Below, in pieces: positions 16,705-26,744 of a DNA stretch of 64,000 bases. The notes below the pieces were generated by a model that did no database searches, had not been told where the DNA came from, and worked only from the letters and a program-made list of their open reading frames with translations. Every line of letters begins with the position of its first letter. The first letter of the stretch is position 1. Origin of the DNA: an uncultured Shimia sp. (GTDB taxonomy: Bacteria; Pseudomonadota; Alphaproteobacteria; Rhodobacterales; Rhodobacteraceae). Location of the stretch: contig CALCOY010000071.1 in assembly GCA_937897325.1 (NCBI GenBank), positions 29,396 through 93,395 of the forward strand, written 5' to 3'. The position numbers and the translations under genes are program-made.

Positions 16705-17186
16705 ACCGTCCCTTTTTCACTGGCCAGCATACCGCTGATCCAGAACCACATAAAAACGCCAAACCAAAGCAGACCGACGATCTGCAGGCCGGGCCCCGGA
16801 CCGATAAACCCCGCCACAAGCCCATGCAACAGGATCAATGGGGTCGAGGCCAGCAGCGCCCAGAAAAGTGCAAGGCGCGCGCCATATGCCGTGCCTTTGC
16901 CACCCAAAAGCCGCGCCACAAGCCGCACCAGACCAGCGATGAGATAAAGAATGAGCGGCGCGATGAAAAGCCAGGCGAGCAGCGTTCCGCCCATGAGCAT
17001 GTCAAGCTCTTGCCCGGTCTCATGCGCCTGGCGTGCAAGGGCAGGCATCCGGGCGATAAAAAACAGAAGGCACGCGCCCATAAGGTAAGCCAACGCGCGA
17101 TCTTCTCGCTTGCCCAATGTCAGAAGGTCCTCAACGACCCGGCGCGGCCCCCGATAGGTGGCCGCAATGTCGCGCGTGATCGCCAT
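16701..17186 (-). CDS. Yip1-like membrane protein in the suf operon (161 aa)
   Basis: Four predicted membrane segments after an N-terminal YRGPRRVVEDLLTLGKREDR: AYLMGACLLFFIARM, LLAWLFIAPLILYLIAGLVR, ARLALFWALLASTPLILLHG and IVGLLWFGVFMWFWISGML. The pattern R-GP-RRV-LL near the start is like other short Yip1-family proteins. It follows sufD by 3 bases and overlaps the next gene by 4. Why the SUF operon carries a pair of these is not known; membrane anchoring or recruitment of the SUF machinery is only a guess. Confidence 0.72.
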   Translation of the reverse strand: MAITRDIAATYRGPRRVVEDLLTLGKREDRALAYLMGACLLFFIARMPALARQAHETGQELDMLMGGTLLAWLFIAPLILYLIAGLVRLVARLLGGKGTAYGARLALFWALLASTPLILLHGLVAGFIGPGPGLQIVGLLWFGVFMWFWISGMLASEKGTV

Positions 17187-17189
17187 GCG

Positions 17190-18470
17190 TCAGCTCTGGT
17201 GGCGCGTTAGCCAGGCCTCAAGGCGAGATACGATCTCGTCCCGGAGGTTTTCGTCTTCGATCTCCTCCACTGCTTCGGCAAGAAACGCGAGCGTCAGCAG
17301 GTTTGTCGCCTCTGCATGCGGCACACCGCGCGAGCGCAGGTAAAACAGGGCCGTCTCATCGATCGCACCTGAAGTGGAGCCATGCGAACAGGCCACATCG
17401 TCGGCGTATATTTCGAGCTCGGGCTTAGCGAGGAACTGGCTGTCATCGTCCAAGAGCAGCGACTGGCTGATCTGATAGCCATCCGTTTTCTGCGCGCCCT
17501 CCTTTACGAGAATCTTGCCTTGGAAGACGCCCGTGGCGCCGTTTCGCAGGACCTTCTTGAAGACTTGTCGGCTTTCGCAGCGCAACGCGTCGTGCGTTAC
17601 AAACACGGTGTCGTCATGGTGAAAGTCACCGTCGCCCACGCAAGCACCCGCCACATGGGCCACTGCATCATCGCCGGTCAGTTCGATCACGCATTCATTG
17701 CGGGTCAGCACGCCGTTTGCGGTGAGCGTGAAGGATTTGAAAGTGCTCTCGGCGCCAAGTCTCGCGAATATGTGCGTGGCCGCGCGACGTTCGTGGTCTC
17801 TGCCCTGCGCCCGCACGTGATGGAAGGTCGCGCGATCTGCAACCTCGACCTCCATCACCTTATTGAAACGGGCCGCCGCGGGTCCGTTTTCCAGCAGGGT
17901 AAATTCCGTACCCGCATCCAGCTTGATCACGTGATGCAGAACAGCGTCCGAGCTTGTCGCTTGATGGTAGTAGATAAGTGAAATCGGCTTGCTCGGCTTG
18001 CCGGTCACATGGATCAGGACGCCATCGGTTGCAAAGGCCGTGTTCAGCGTTGCCAACGGCCGTTCGACAGGTTCCTGCCCCTCCGCCTCCAGTGCTCCGT
18101 AAAGATCCCGCGCCCAGTGAATGTCGGAATTGGCCTCTGCCAAGCGGTCGATCCGAACATCTTCCAGCGTCAGGTCATCCGAGGCCTCTGGATCGAAAAC
18201 ACCGTCCACGAAAACGATTCTCAACCGATCCATCTCACTAAAGATAGGGGGTTCCTGCGGATCGAATTTCGCCGCTGCGGGCGCTTCAGGCTGGACAAGC
18301 GTATCGGGCCGCGTGTATTTCCAGTATTCATCCCGCCGATGCGGTAAGCCCATCTCGCGCAGACGCGACAGAGCATTCTTGCGCGCAGCCGCCGTCCATC
18401 CTGTTTCGACCAGCGACAAATCAGCGACTCGCGCATCCGTTGCGTCAACCTTGACTTGAGGAAGTGCCAT
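17190..18470 (-). CDS. sufD: SufD, SUF scaffold subunit (426 aa)
   Basis: Partner of SufB and SufC in the SufBC2D scaffold. N-terminal helical part with ALSRLREMGLPHRRDEYWKY, a central right-handed beta-helix (about residues 110-350) and the C-terminal core motif with VACSHGSTSGAIDETALFYL followed by RSRGVPHAEATNLLTLAF. Cys and His of CSHG are conserved in SufD. Its start overlaps the sufC stop by 1 base (TAATG), so the two are coupled. Confidence 0.95.
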   Translation of the reverse strand: MALPQVKVDATDARVADLSLVETGWTAAARKNALSRLREMGLPHRRDEYWKYTRPDTLVQPEAPAAAKFDPQEPPIFSEMDRLRIVFVDGVFDPEASDDLTLEDVRIDRLAEANSDIHWARDLYGALEAEGQEPVERPLATLNTAFATDGVLIHVTGKPSKPISLIYYHQATSSDAVLHHVIKLDAGTEFTLLENGPAAARFNKVMEVEVADRATFHHVRAQGRDHERRAATHIFARLGAESTFKSFTLTANGVLTRNECVIELTGDDAVAHVAGACVGDGDFHHDDTVFVTHDALRCESRQVFKKVLRNGATGVFQGKILVKEGAQKTDGYQISQSLLLDDDSQFLAKPELEIYADDVACSHGSTSGAIDETALFYLRSRGVPHAEATNLLTLAFLAEAVEEIEDENLRDEIVSRLEAWLTRHQS

Positions 18471-19225
18471 TATGCAACCTCAGCCAGGATGTCGGCATAA
18501 CCGTTGTTTTCGACTTCAAGCGCCAGATCCGGCCCACCGGTTTTGACGATCCGTCCATCGGCCATGATATGCACAACGTCCGGTTTGATGTGATCCAGCA
18601 GGCGCTGGTAATGCGTGATGACCAGGAACCCCCGGCCGGTATCACGCAGCGCATTCACCCCCTCGGAAACCAACTTCATCGCATCCACATCCAGGCCCGA
18701 ATCCGTTTCATCGAGAATGCACATCTTCGGCTCCAGGATCGCCATCTGCAGGATCTCGTTGCGTTTCTTCTCCCCACCAGAGAAGCCCACATTGACCGGA
18801 CGTTTCAGCATGTCTGCGTCGATCTTGAGATCTTTCGCCCTGGCGCGCACGAGCTTTAGGAAGTCAGCGGCACTTAACTCTTCTTCGTCACGTGCTTTCC
18901 GCTGTGCGTTCAAAGCCGTGCGCATGAACGTCATATTGCCTACGCCGGGGATCTCAACAGGATATTGGAAGGCCAGAAACAGACCTTCGGCTGACCGCTC
19001 TTCGGGCTCAAGCTCCAGCAGGTCCACATCGCCGAGATGCGCCGTGCCATCGGTCACTTCATAGCCTTCACGTCCCGAAAGCACATAGGACAGCGTCGAC
19101 TTGCCCGATCCGTTCGGGCCCATGATCGCATGGACCTTGCCAGCCTCGACCGACAGATCGACGCCTTTGAGGATCTGCTTGTCTTCTTCCTCCAGTTTCA
19201 CGTGCAAGTTTTTGATATTCAGCAT
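18470..19225 (-). CDS. sufC: SufC, ABC ATPase of the SUF complex (251 aa)
   Basis: Cytoplasmic ABC-type ATPase that drives SufB/SufD rearrangement. Walker A GPNGSGKS at residues 36-43, Q-loop in FQYPVEIPGV, signature FSGGEKKR (148-155) and Walker B MCILDETDSGLDVDA, the SufC form with D-E-T-D-S-G-L-D. Start at 19225 is preferred (GAGGTGGGAAAC before ATG); the frame is open 20 codons more upstream without family similarity. Confidence 0.97.
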   Translation of the reverse strand: MLNIKNLHVKLEEEDKQILKGVDLSVEAGKVHAIMGPNGSGKSTLSYVLSGREGYEVTDGTAHLGDVDLLELEPEERSAEGLFLAFQYPVEIPGVGNMTFMRTALNAQRKARDEEELSAADFLKLVRARAKDLKIDADMLKRPVNVGFSGGEKKRNEILQMAILEPKMCILDETDSGLDVDAMKLVSEGVNALRDTGRGFLVITHYQRLLDHIKPDVVHIMADGRIVKTGGPDLALEVENNGYADILAEVA

Positions 19226-19300
19226 GTTTCCCACCTCATATGCAGGCGGCCCGCCGCGTTGGAACGTGGCAGGCCAGGAGTTCAAATATTCTCTGTTGAT

Positions 19301-19849
19301 TCAGTTGACCAGCAGCGGCATCCGCAAACCGGCCTGTATGAGCATGTTGTCGACGTGATCCGCAGAATAGAGTTGCACCCAGATGTCCGGCAGCAGAAAG
19401 GCCAGATAGGGCTCCCCCAGATACATCAGCGGCAGACCGATCGCGATCCCGATGATATGCGGCTTGTCCCGCAGACCCAGCCCGATCATCACGACGATCA
19501 TGATACCCGCGACCACGCCCCAGGATCCGATGGCCGTGACCACGGTGTCCACGAAAGTCACAGGGATCGTGTAGGGGTTGGCATAGGTGAAGGCCACCAC
19601 ATTGCCTACCAGCACAGCGCCCATCGCGATGATCAGTGCGATCACCAGACCGACGGGGATCTTGCGCCGCTCTTGCATGTCTGAATGACGCTTGTCCGCA
19701 GTCGCATTCATTGGTTCGACCAACCGCCCGGCCTTCGATTGATCGATACGCGCGATACGCTCCTGGAAACTCTGCTTTTGATTGTCCGACAGGTCTGACA
19801 CGTTCACCCTCGCCCCAAGATTTTCCCGAATGACGTGTGCGAACGTCAT
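19301..19849 (-). CDS. Hypothetical membrane protein between sufC and ybjQ-like gene (182 aa)
   Basis: Not recognised. An N-terminal soluble part is rich in charged residues (SDNQKQSFQERIARIDQSKA), then a basic DMQERRKIP stretch and three hydrophobic segments: VGLVIALIIAMGAVLVGNVV, AIGSWGVVAGIMIVVMIGLG and HIIGIAIGLPLMYLGEP. The ending LYSADHVDNMLIQAG is polar. Start chosen at the ATG 19849; an in-frame TTG lies at 19876. Same strand as suf genes and probably within their transcript. Confidence 0.55.
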   Translation of the reverse strand: MTFAHVIRENLGARVNVSDLSDNQKQSFQERIARIDQSKAGRLVEPMNATADKRHSDMQERRKIPVGLVIALIIAMGAVLVGNVVAFTYANPYTIPVTFVDTVVTAIGSWGVVAGIMIVVMIGLGLRDKPHIIGIAIGLPLMYLGEPYLAFLLPDIWVQLYSADHVDNMLIQAGLRMPLLVN

Positions 19850-19924
19850 GGCGAAAGTGAGACAGGTCAAGGGCAATTCCCGGTCGATCCGGGCACCTTG
19901 TCCGAATTGTCGAAAAAGTGTCGG

Positions 19925-20236
19925 TCATTTGACAAGAACCGCCGTGCCTGAGGCGCTGACCATCAGCATGTTGTTGATGACCTCATAGTCGAGATCGACA
20001 CCCACCACAGCGTTTGCCCCAAGCACCGCTGCTCGGTCTTCAAGCTCTTTCAGGGCGATATCGCGCGCCTTGCCCAACTCCTGTTCATAGGCGCCGGATC
20101 GGCCCCCGATGATATCGGTGATTCCCGCGAAGATATCGCGAAAGACGTTGGCGCCCAGAATGGCCTCACCGACAACGACGCCTTTGTAGTCGGCGATGGT
20201 TTTTCCCTTTATGGATGGGGTTGTCGTTACAATCAT
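19925..20236 (-). CDS. YbjQ family (UPF0145) protein (103 aa)
   Basis: Full-length YbjQ-type protein: [20 protein letters not shown] at the start, [20 protein letters not shown] in the middle, and a last strand [20 protein letters not shown]. The family forms pentamers and is described as heavy-metal-binding-like on structural grounds; its role is unknown. Inside the suf operon on the same strand; a link with metal handling is possible but not shown. Confidence 0.88.
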   Translation of the reverse strand: MIVTTTPSIKGKTIADYKGVVVGEAILGANVFRDIFAGITDIIGGRSGAYEQELGKARDIALKELEDRAAVLGANAVVGVDLDYEVINNMLMVSASGTAVLVK

Positions 20237-20288
20237 GCTGTTCGGCCTTTCTTATAAGAAGGCCGAAAGCAATGGTCAGAGATCGCGC

Positions 20289-20924
20289 TTACTTGGCTTG
20301 GATGAAGCGCCCGTCGCGACCTGTTTGCTCTAATGGATTGCGAAACCCTTCGAGCCGCACGCCCCCGTCTGCCCGCATAAAGAGGCTCGGCGTTTCGCGC
20401 GGTGTAGGCGCAGCTTCTTCGGGCACGGGCTCTTCCTCCGTTTTGAAAAGATCCGAGAACGAAACGAAGGTTGTCACCGCGAAAACGCTGTCTGGCTGCG
20501 TGGTCTCTTTCACCTCTTCGACATACTGCGGAGAATAGATCGCCGCAGCCCATTCCGGATACCACCAGACGGCGTTGTGCATCGACAAGATGGTGATCCA
20601 AACCCCAGCCAACCGAAACAGGCCGGCTTGACGGAAGCTGTTGCCGAAGGTTGCCCCAAACAGCTTGCACAAAGCGTAGCTGAAACAGAAGTCGAACAGC
20701 GGCCGAAGATTGACGTCGCCCGGCGCCAATTGAAGGCCCGTCGGTTCGAGATAGTAAACCCGGAACATCCGCCCTAAAAGGACCGCAATCACGCCGATAA
20801 GCATTGCGCTTGCTGCCATCACACTGCGCGATGCGATCAGCGTCACACCCGATGAATCCCACCGAAAAACCGAGCCTTTGCGGGATTGGCGAGGATCCGA
20901 AATCGTATAGGTCGCGTTGAACAT
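20289..20924 (-). CDS. Hypothetical membrane protein downstream of sufB (211 aa)
   Basis: Not recognised. MFNATYTISDPRQSRKGSVF is followed by two or three hydrophobic segments (ASAMLIGVIAVLLGRMF, and FRLAGVWITILSM) and a hydrophilic C-terminal tail with a Glu/Pro-rich stretch TEEEPVPEEAAPTPRETP. GAGG stands 7 bases before the ATG at 20924. Same strand as suf genes, 157 bases after sufB; likely part of the transcript. Start in longer frames has no support. Confidence 0.55.
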   Translation of the reverse strand: MFNATYTISDPRQSRKGSVFRWDSSGVTLIASRSVMAASAMLIGVIAVLLGRMFRVYYLEPTGLQLAPGDVNLRPLFDFCFSYALCKLFGATFGNSFRQAGLFRLAGVWITILSMHNAVWWYPEWAAAIYSPQYVEEVKETTQPDSVFAVTTFVSFSDLFKTEEEPVPEEAAPTPRETPSLFMRADGGVRLEGFRNPLEQTGRDGRFIQAK

Positions 20925-21081
20925 GGTGCGCCTCAAAGCCGAACAGATGCGTCCAGAAAACCGCATATTTGTGGCAATTTTTAGACGAACCACCCTGCTC
21001 AGGGGGCCTAAGCACATCCATTTCGGGCGCAATCTCTACCCGAGCGCGAACATATCCGTCAGACCATTCAATCATGCAAGC

Positions 21082-22593
<1,512 letters not shown>

Positions 22594-22620
22594 AATGGCT
22601 TCCTCTCTCTGACGTTTGGC

Positions 22621-23763
22621 TCAGGCCGCCCGCGCCTCGTGCTTTTTCAGTTTTTCCGTCCATACATCGGCAAATCGCAGGACGTCTTCTTCAGTGGTCT
22701 CCAGCCCCAGCGAAACCCGGATCGCAGATGCGGCCTCATCTTCCGAATATCCCATAGCCTTAAGAACCCGGCTGGCCTTGACCTTCCCGCTGGAACAGGC
22801 TGATCCTGACGATATCGCAAAGCCCGAAAGGTCCATCTGCATCACCTGGGTCTCACCCTTCCAGCCCGGCGTGATGAAGCAGGATGTGTTCGGCAGCCGC
22901 GCAACATCTTTCCCAACAAAAATAATCCGGTTTGAAGCCGCCTCAAGGGCACTTTCTAGAATATTTCTAAGTTTCTCGACGCGATCCCACGCACCCGCCT
23001 CTACATCTCGTGCCGCCGCCGCAGCCGCAGCCCCAAATCCAGCAATACCAATGACGTTCTCCGTCCCAGAGCGCCGCCCCATCTCCTGCCCGCCGCCCTC
23101 GACAAGCGGGTTGCGCTCAACATCGTCAACCCCTGTTCGAATGATCAGCGCGGCAGCACCTTTGGGACCACCAATTTTGTGAGCTGAGATCATCGCTGCA
23201 TCAGCGCCAGACGTTCGGAAGGAAAACTGTCTTTTGCCCCAGATCTGCACGGCATCACAAAGCAAGCGAGATTCCATTGGAAGCCGCTCCGCAATGTAAG
23301 AAAAATCACTCGGCACATCTTGTAAAACGCCCGTTTCAGAATTTGCGGCCTGTACAGCGAATGCATCTAGCGGATTAACAGCCCCCAAAAATTCGGTGTC
23401 AAAATCGTGGGCGATATCCAAAACACCTGATGAGCAGGTTCGGAACGCATAGTCGATGTGTTTGTGCGCCCAAACGGCGTCGTGCTCCACTGCAGCACAA
23501 ACTGTGCGATATTCACAACCAAATGCCTGAACAGCCGTTTTGGCAGACTCGGTCGCGGACCCCGTGAATACAATCTCTTGTGTTTCACAGCCGACCAATG
23601 CCGCCACCTGCCCGCGCGCGCGTTCCACGATCGCCTTCGCATCACGCCCCTCTGCATGGACACTCGATGGATTGCCCACCACATCCATTGCCGCGATCAT
23701 CGCATCGCGCGCCTCCTGGCGCAAAGGCGTGGTCGCATTGTGATCAAGATAGACGCGCCGCAC
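22621..23763 (-). CDS. Cysteine desulfurase, IscS/NifS-like (380 aa)
   Basis: Group I PLP cysteine desulfurase. YLDHNATTPL at the N terminus, PLP lysine in MISAHKIGGPKG (about residue 196), and the long catalytic loop ISSGSACSSGKVKASRVL with the persulfide cysteine. Start chosen as GTG 23763 because AGGA lies 7 bases upstream and the protein then begins directly with RRVYLDHN; another GTG at 23787 is in frame. A second desulfurase (SufS) is in the same operon. Having both kinds together with iscR and sufB is the arrangement of Rhodobacteraceae. Confidence 0.93.
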   Translation of the reverse strand: MRRVYLDHNATTPLRQEARDAMIAAMDVVGNPSSVHAEGRDAKAIVERARGQVAALVGCETQEIVFTGSATESAKTAVQAFGCEYRTVCAAVEHDAVWAHKHIDYAFRTCSSGVLDIAHDFDTEFLGAVNPLDAFAVQAANSETGVLQDVPSDFSYIAERLPMESRLLCDAVQIWGKRQFSFRTSGADAAMISAHKIGGPKGAAALIIRTGVDDVERNPLVEGGGQEMGRRSGTENVIGIAGFGAAAAAAARDVEAGAWDRVEKLRNILESALEAASNRIIFVGKDVARLPNTSCFITPGWKGETQVMQMDLSGFAISSGSACSSGKVKASRVLKAMGYSEDEAASAIRVSLGLETTEEDVLRFADVWTEKLKKHEARAA

Positions 23764-23786
23764 GCCCCTGTCCTTTCTCTGGGTCA

Positions 23787-23824
23787 CAAATATCCCGGGG
23801 TGTTTGAGGGGCAGCGCCCCTCAA
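23787..23824 (-). repeat. Dispersed hairpin repeat, copy 1 (hairpin plus ACCCCGGGATATTTG-like tail)
   Basis: On the minus strand: a perfect 9-bp stem TTGAGGGGC-GCT-GCCCCTCAA (23804-23824), then CACCCCGGGATATTTG (23787-23802). A second copy with the same layout is at 30438-30469 on the plus strand. It sits between iscR and the desulfurase gene and may also act as an attenuator or processing site in the transcript. Confidence 0.7.
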
Positions 23825-23886
23825 GCCCGCGCGGCAAGCGCAGACAAGACAAATGCGCCGAAGGCGCGCCAGAGGATCAACTCTCC

Positions 23887-24345
23887 TCATCCATCCACCA
23901 CAGCGAAGATGTTGGGGACCGCAGGACAAGGCGCCAGATCGTTCTCGATCACGTCCGAAAGCCGGGTCTGGTGCAGGAAGACATAGACATGGGCGCTCAG
24001 CCCCTCCCACAGCCGATTTGTCAGCGATTGCGCTCGGCTGCCGGAAAGCCCGCCAGAAGCACCTGCGCCTTTGTGCATGGCGTCAACCGTTTCATCGACT
24101 GCCGCCAGCACTTCGACCACCCGGATCTCTGAAGCCGGCCGCGCCAGCCGATAGCCTCCGCCAGGCCCGCGCACCGATTGCACCAGCTCCGCGCGTCGCA
24201 ATTTCACGAAAAGCTGCTCAAGATAAGGCAGCGAAACATCCTGGCGCTGCGAAATCTCACCCAGTGAAACCAGCGCATCCCCTGGCTGCATGGCGATGTC
24301 AGCTAGAGCCACCATCGCGTAACGTCCTTTGGTCGATAATTTCAT
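23887..24345 (-). CDS. iscR: Rrf2 family regulator, IscR-like (152 aa)
   Basis: Winged-helix Rrf2 protein heading the SUF operon and thus its likely iron/Fe-S-responsive regulator. MKLSTKGRYAMVALADIAMQ and SLPYLEQLFVKLRRAELVQS form the DNA-binding domain, with the wing GPGGGYRLARP. Classical IscR has three cysteines near residues 92-104; here this stretch reads HKGAGASGGLSGSRAQ and has none. The only cysteine is C140 in APCPAVPN. A cluster, if present, must be bound differently, as has been described for Rhodobacter sphaeroides IscR. Start at 24345; the longer frame to 24405 is not family-like. Confidence 0.9.
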   Translation of the reverse strand: MKLSTKGRYAMVALADIAMQPGDALVSLGEISQRQDVSLPYLEQLFVKLRRAELVQSVRGPGGGYRLARPASEIRVVEVLAAVDETVDAMHKGAGASGGLSGSRAQSLTNRLWEGLSAHVYVFLHQTRLSDVIENDLAPCPAVPNIFAVVDG

Positions 24346-24426
24346 GAGCCACGCACCCCCGATTGACCTTCGCCGCCTAAGGTCATACATCCGACGCCAC
24401 CGCACGATAAGCGGACACGCCCAGTA

Positions 24427-24443
24427 TTTAGAACAGTTCTAAA
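24427..24443. promoter_or_regulatory. iscR: Perfect 17-bp palindrome TTTAGAACAGTTCTAAA (Irr/IscR-type iron box)
   Basis: TTTAGAAC-A-GTTCTAAA is perfectly symmetric about its central A and lies between iscR (minus) and the hydrolase gene (plus). It fits the alphaproteobacterial iron control element form TTTAGAA-N3-TTCTAAA ascribed to Irr and resembles predicted IscR sites in this group. It probably controls the suf operon; the hydrolase start is 62 bases away on the other side. Confidence 0.8.
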
Positions 24444-24505
24444 GTGATGGGAGGTATTCGTCAAGAATGTCCATCACTCCATGAACCGCGAGGACAGACG
24501 CAGAT

Positions 24506-25159
24506 ATGCCCGAGGTCATCTTTCCCGGACCCGAAGGTCGCCTGGAAGGCCGCTACCACCCCCAAAAGGAACGCGACGCGCCGATCGCTATCATCCTGCA
24601 TCCCCATCCGCAATTCGGGGGAACGATGAACCACAAGGTCGTGCACAAGCTGCACTATACCTTTTTCAACATGGGATTCACCGTTCTTCGCTTCAATTTC
24701 CGCGGCGTCGGGCGCAGCCAGGGCGAATATGATCAGGGTGTGGGAGAATTGTCAGATGCGGCCTCCGCCCTCGACTACCTTCAGTCGATGAACAACAATT
24801 CCAAACATTGCTGGGTTGCGGGTTTCTCCTTCGGCGCGTGGATCGGCATGCAGCTTCTAATGCGCAGACCCGAAATCACCGGTTTCATCTCGGTATCACC
24901 GCCCGCCAACATGTACGACTTTTCGTTCCTGGCCCCTTGCCCGTCTTCCGGGCTGATCATCAACGGCACCGCCGACCGCGTGGCCCCGCCTTCGGATACC
25001 GAGGCACTCGTCGCGAAGCTTCATGAACAAAAAGGCATCACGATCACGCATACGCAAGTCGAAGGTGCCGGGCATTTCTTCGAGGAACCGCATCTCGACA
25101 CGTTGGTCGAACACACGACCGACTACGTGAAGCGCCGCCTGACGGAGACATCGCGCTAA
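24506..25159 (+). CDS. Alpha/beta hydrolase, COG2945-like (217 aa)
   Basis: Cytoplasmic alpha/beta hydrolase. Oxyanion region IILHPHPQFGGTMNHKVV, then VLRFNFRGVGRSQG, the nucleophile elbow AGFSFGAWIGMQ (Ser near residue 108), acid in NGTADRVAPP and the catalytic His in EGAGHFFEE. This combination is typical of the short serine hydrolases of COG2945; the substrate is unknown. Divergent from iscR across the iron box. Its stop overlaps the next small gene (TAATG). Confidence 0.88.
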   Translation: MPEVIFPGPEGRLEGRYHPQKERDAPIAIILHPHPQFGGTMNHKVVHKLHYTFFNMGFTVLRFNFRGVGRSQGEYDQGVGELSDAASALDYLQSMNNNSKHCWVAGFSFGAWIGMQLLMRRPEITGFISVSPPANMYDFSFLAPCPSSGLIINGTADRVAPPSDTEALVAKLHEQKGITITHTQVEGAGHFFEEPHLDTLVEHTTDYVKRRLTETSR

Positions 25160-25383
25160 TGACGGACGTCGTCGAACTTGCGAACAAGCTGGCCGAGGAA
25201 TGCCTGGCCGTGCAGCGTGAGGTCGGCGACGAAAGGCTTTTTATGGAAGTTGGCACCGTCATCGGCGCCTCCTCCCAGACCCTTGAAGAGGCCTTTCTGA
25301 CCGCGATCCGCACAAGGATGGCCAACGACAAGGCACGCGAATTCCTCGCCCAGAAGCTCAAGAGCCACCGGGCGCAGACTTAG
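25159..25383 (+). CDS. Small conserved hypothetical protein (74 aa)
   Basis: Not recognised. A mostly helical, charged protein: MTDVVELANKLAEECLAVQR, then GTVIGASSQTLEEAFLTAIR and ending FLAQKLKSHRAQT. The start overlaps the hydrolase stop by 1 base, so it is coupled to it. It ends 4 bases inside the convergent GDPD gene. No membrane segment or known motif. Confidence 0.65.
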   Translation: MTDVVELANKLAEECLAVQREVGDERLFMEVGTVIGASSQTLEEAFLTAIRTRMANDKAREFLAQKLKSHRAQT

Positions 25384-26537
25384 CTGCGCTCACGGCGGCG
25401 GCGCAGGACCAGAAGTGTCAGACCCGACAACAACAGCAGACCGCCCGCAGGCAGTGGGATCGGCGTTATGAAGTCCCGGTAGGTCGCGACAGCCACATCC
25501 GGCGTGTCCGTGATGATGCCGTCCAGCCCAAGCGCATAAAGCTCCTGATACTGCATCCCGAAGTCAATCGGCGTCGACGGGTCCAGAAGCCAGTCGTAGT
25601 AAGTGTCCAACGCAACGCCGTCCGGCAGGCTCAGCGTCCACACATAGGTCTCAAGACCTGCCAGGCTGGCCGCCTCAACAAAATCGAGCTCCGCCGGGTT
25701 CACGAATTCCTGAAACGGCGCATCCGTCGTCAGGTAAAGCCCGGCAAACAGCGCCAGACCGTCCAGATCGCCATACAGATCCGCGACCAGCGCATTTAAC
25801 CCCTCTTGAGTTTCGGGCGCGCCATCCAGCGTCAGCATGAGCGCATCAAGCTGGTATGTCGGCACGTCCAGATCGGTCCCCGCCAACCTGGCATCAATCT
25901 CGGCCATGAACGCTTGCGAGAAGGATTGCACAACCACCGGCGAAGCCCCTTCGACATAGCCGCGCGTCTCCCATTGACCAACAAGTAGATCAATGATCAA
26001 TGCCCGCTCGCCCGGGCTGCCATCTTCTTCCAGCTTTACCTCAGTCAGTACCTTCTGACCGTCCAGCTTCCCTTCCGCCAGATCCAGCGCCTCGTCATAG
26101 CTTGGTATGCGGTAGACGTAGTCTGGCGCTTGCCCGACAGGGTTCGCGGGATCCAGCGCCAGTTCATTGCGCACGCCTGCATCATTCGGCGACATTTCCA
26201 GCGTCAGTATGCGCAACTCGTCCATGTCGAAGTCGCGCACGTAAAATTCGCCATCTGCGCGGGCCCGCTCCGGCCCGAAAAGATCCTCCACATTGGTGGA
26301 TTCGCTCAATGTCAGATCGTGATACACCGCAAGCTGATCGTCCCGCGTCAGAACCAGGTCGAGCTCGTACCCCGTCGCCCCCAAATCCGCGCCGACCTCA
26401 AACGCCTCCAGCGTGTTTTCGAAGGACAGATAGCTTGCCCCGCGGTGCGACCAGATCTCCGGCCCCATGGTTGCTGCTGACGCAATCGTCGGCATCGCAA
26501 CGAAAGCCGCCAAGAAAGCCGTCTTTATTCGTTCCAT
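25380..26537 (-). CDS. Glycerophosphodiester phosphodiesterase with VPLPA-CTERM sorting signal (385 aa)
   Basis: Exported GDPD that cleaves glycerophosphodiesters to glycerol-3-phosphate and an alcohol. Signal peptide MERIKTAFLAAFVAMPTIAS. Catalytic WSHRGASYLSFENTLEAF, GYELDLVLTRDDQLAVYHD with the His/Glu/Asp set, and a C-terminal IITDTPDVAV. The end IPLPAGGLLLLSGLTLLVLR followed by basic residues is a PEP-CTERM-type (VPLPA) sorting tail: motif, helix, basic cluster. It would be held in the membrane and then cut by an exosortase-like enzyme. A gapped insertion near the middle is longer than in cytoplasmic forms. Confidence 0.9.
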   Translation of the reverse strand: MERIKTAFLAAFVAMPTIASAATMGPEIWSHRGASYLSFENTLEAFEVGADLGATGYELDLVLTRDDQLAVYHDLTLSESTNVEDLFGPERARADGEFYVRDFDMDELRILTLEMSPNDAGVRNELALDPANPVGQAPDYVYRIPSYDEALDLAEGKLDGQKVLTEVKLEEDGSPGERALIIDLLVGQWETRGYVEGASPVVVQSFSQAFMAEIDARLAGTDLDVPTYQLDALMLTLDGAPETQEGLNALVADLYGDLDGLALFAGLYLTTDAPFQEFVNPAELDFVEAASLAGLETYVWTLSLPDGVALDTYYDWLLDPSTPIDFGMQYQELYALGLDGIITDTPDVAVATYRDFITPIPLPAGGLLLLSGLTLLVLRRRRERS

Positions 26538-26744
26538 TTGTGAGTACCCCATTCATCCTATCGACCCGGCAAATGCCAAAGGCATGTAACGGGCCGATGT
26601 CGGAAACATGACGGTTTGAGCCAAAATCACCGACGGCGCGGTAGGTTGCGACAAATCCGTATACCGTTGCATACCGGCTGGTCAAAACGACTGCCCTGCG
26701 GTAATGCAGCCGCAGAATCTTCCTAACGCGCAAAGGACCTCCCC

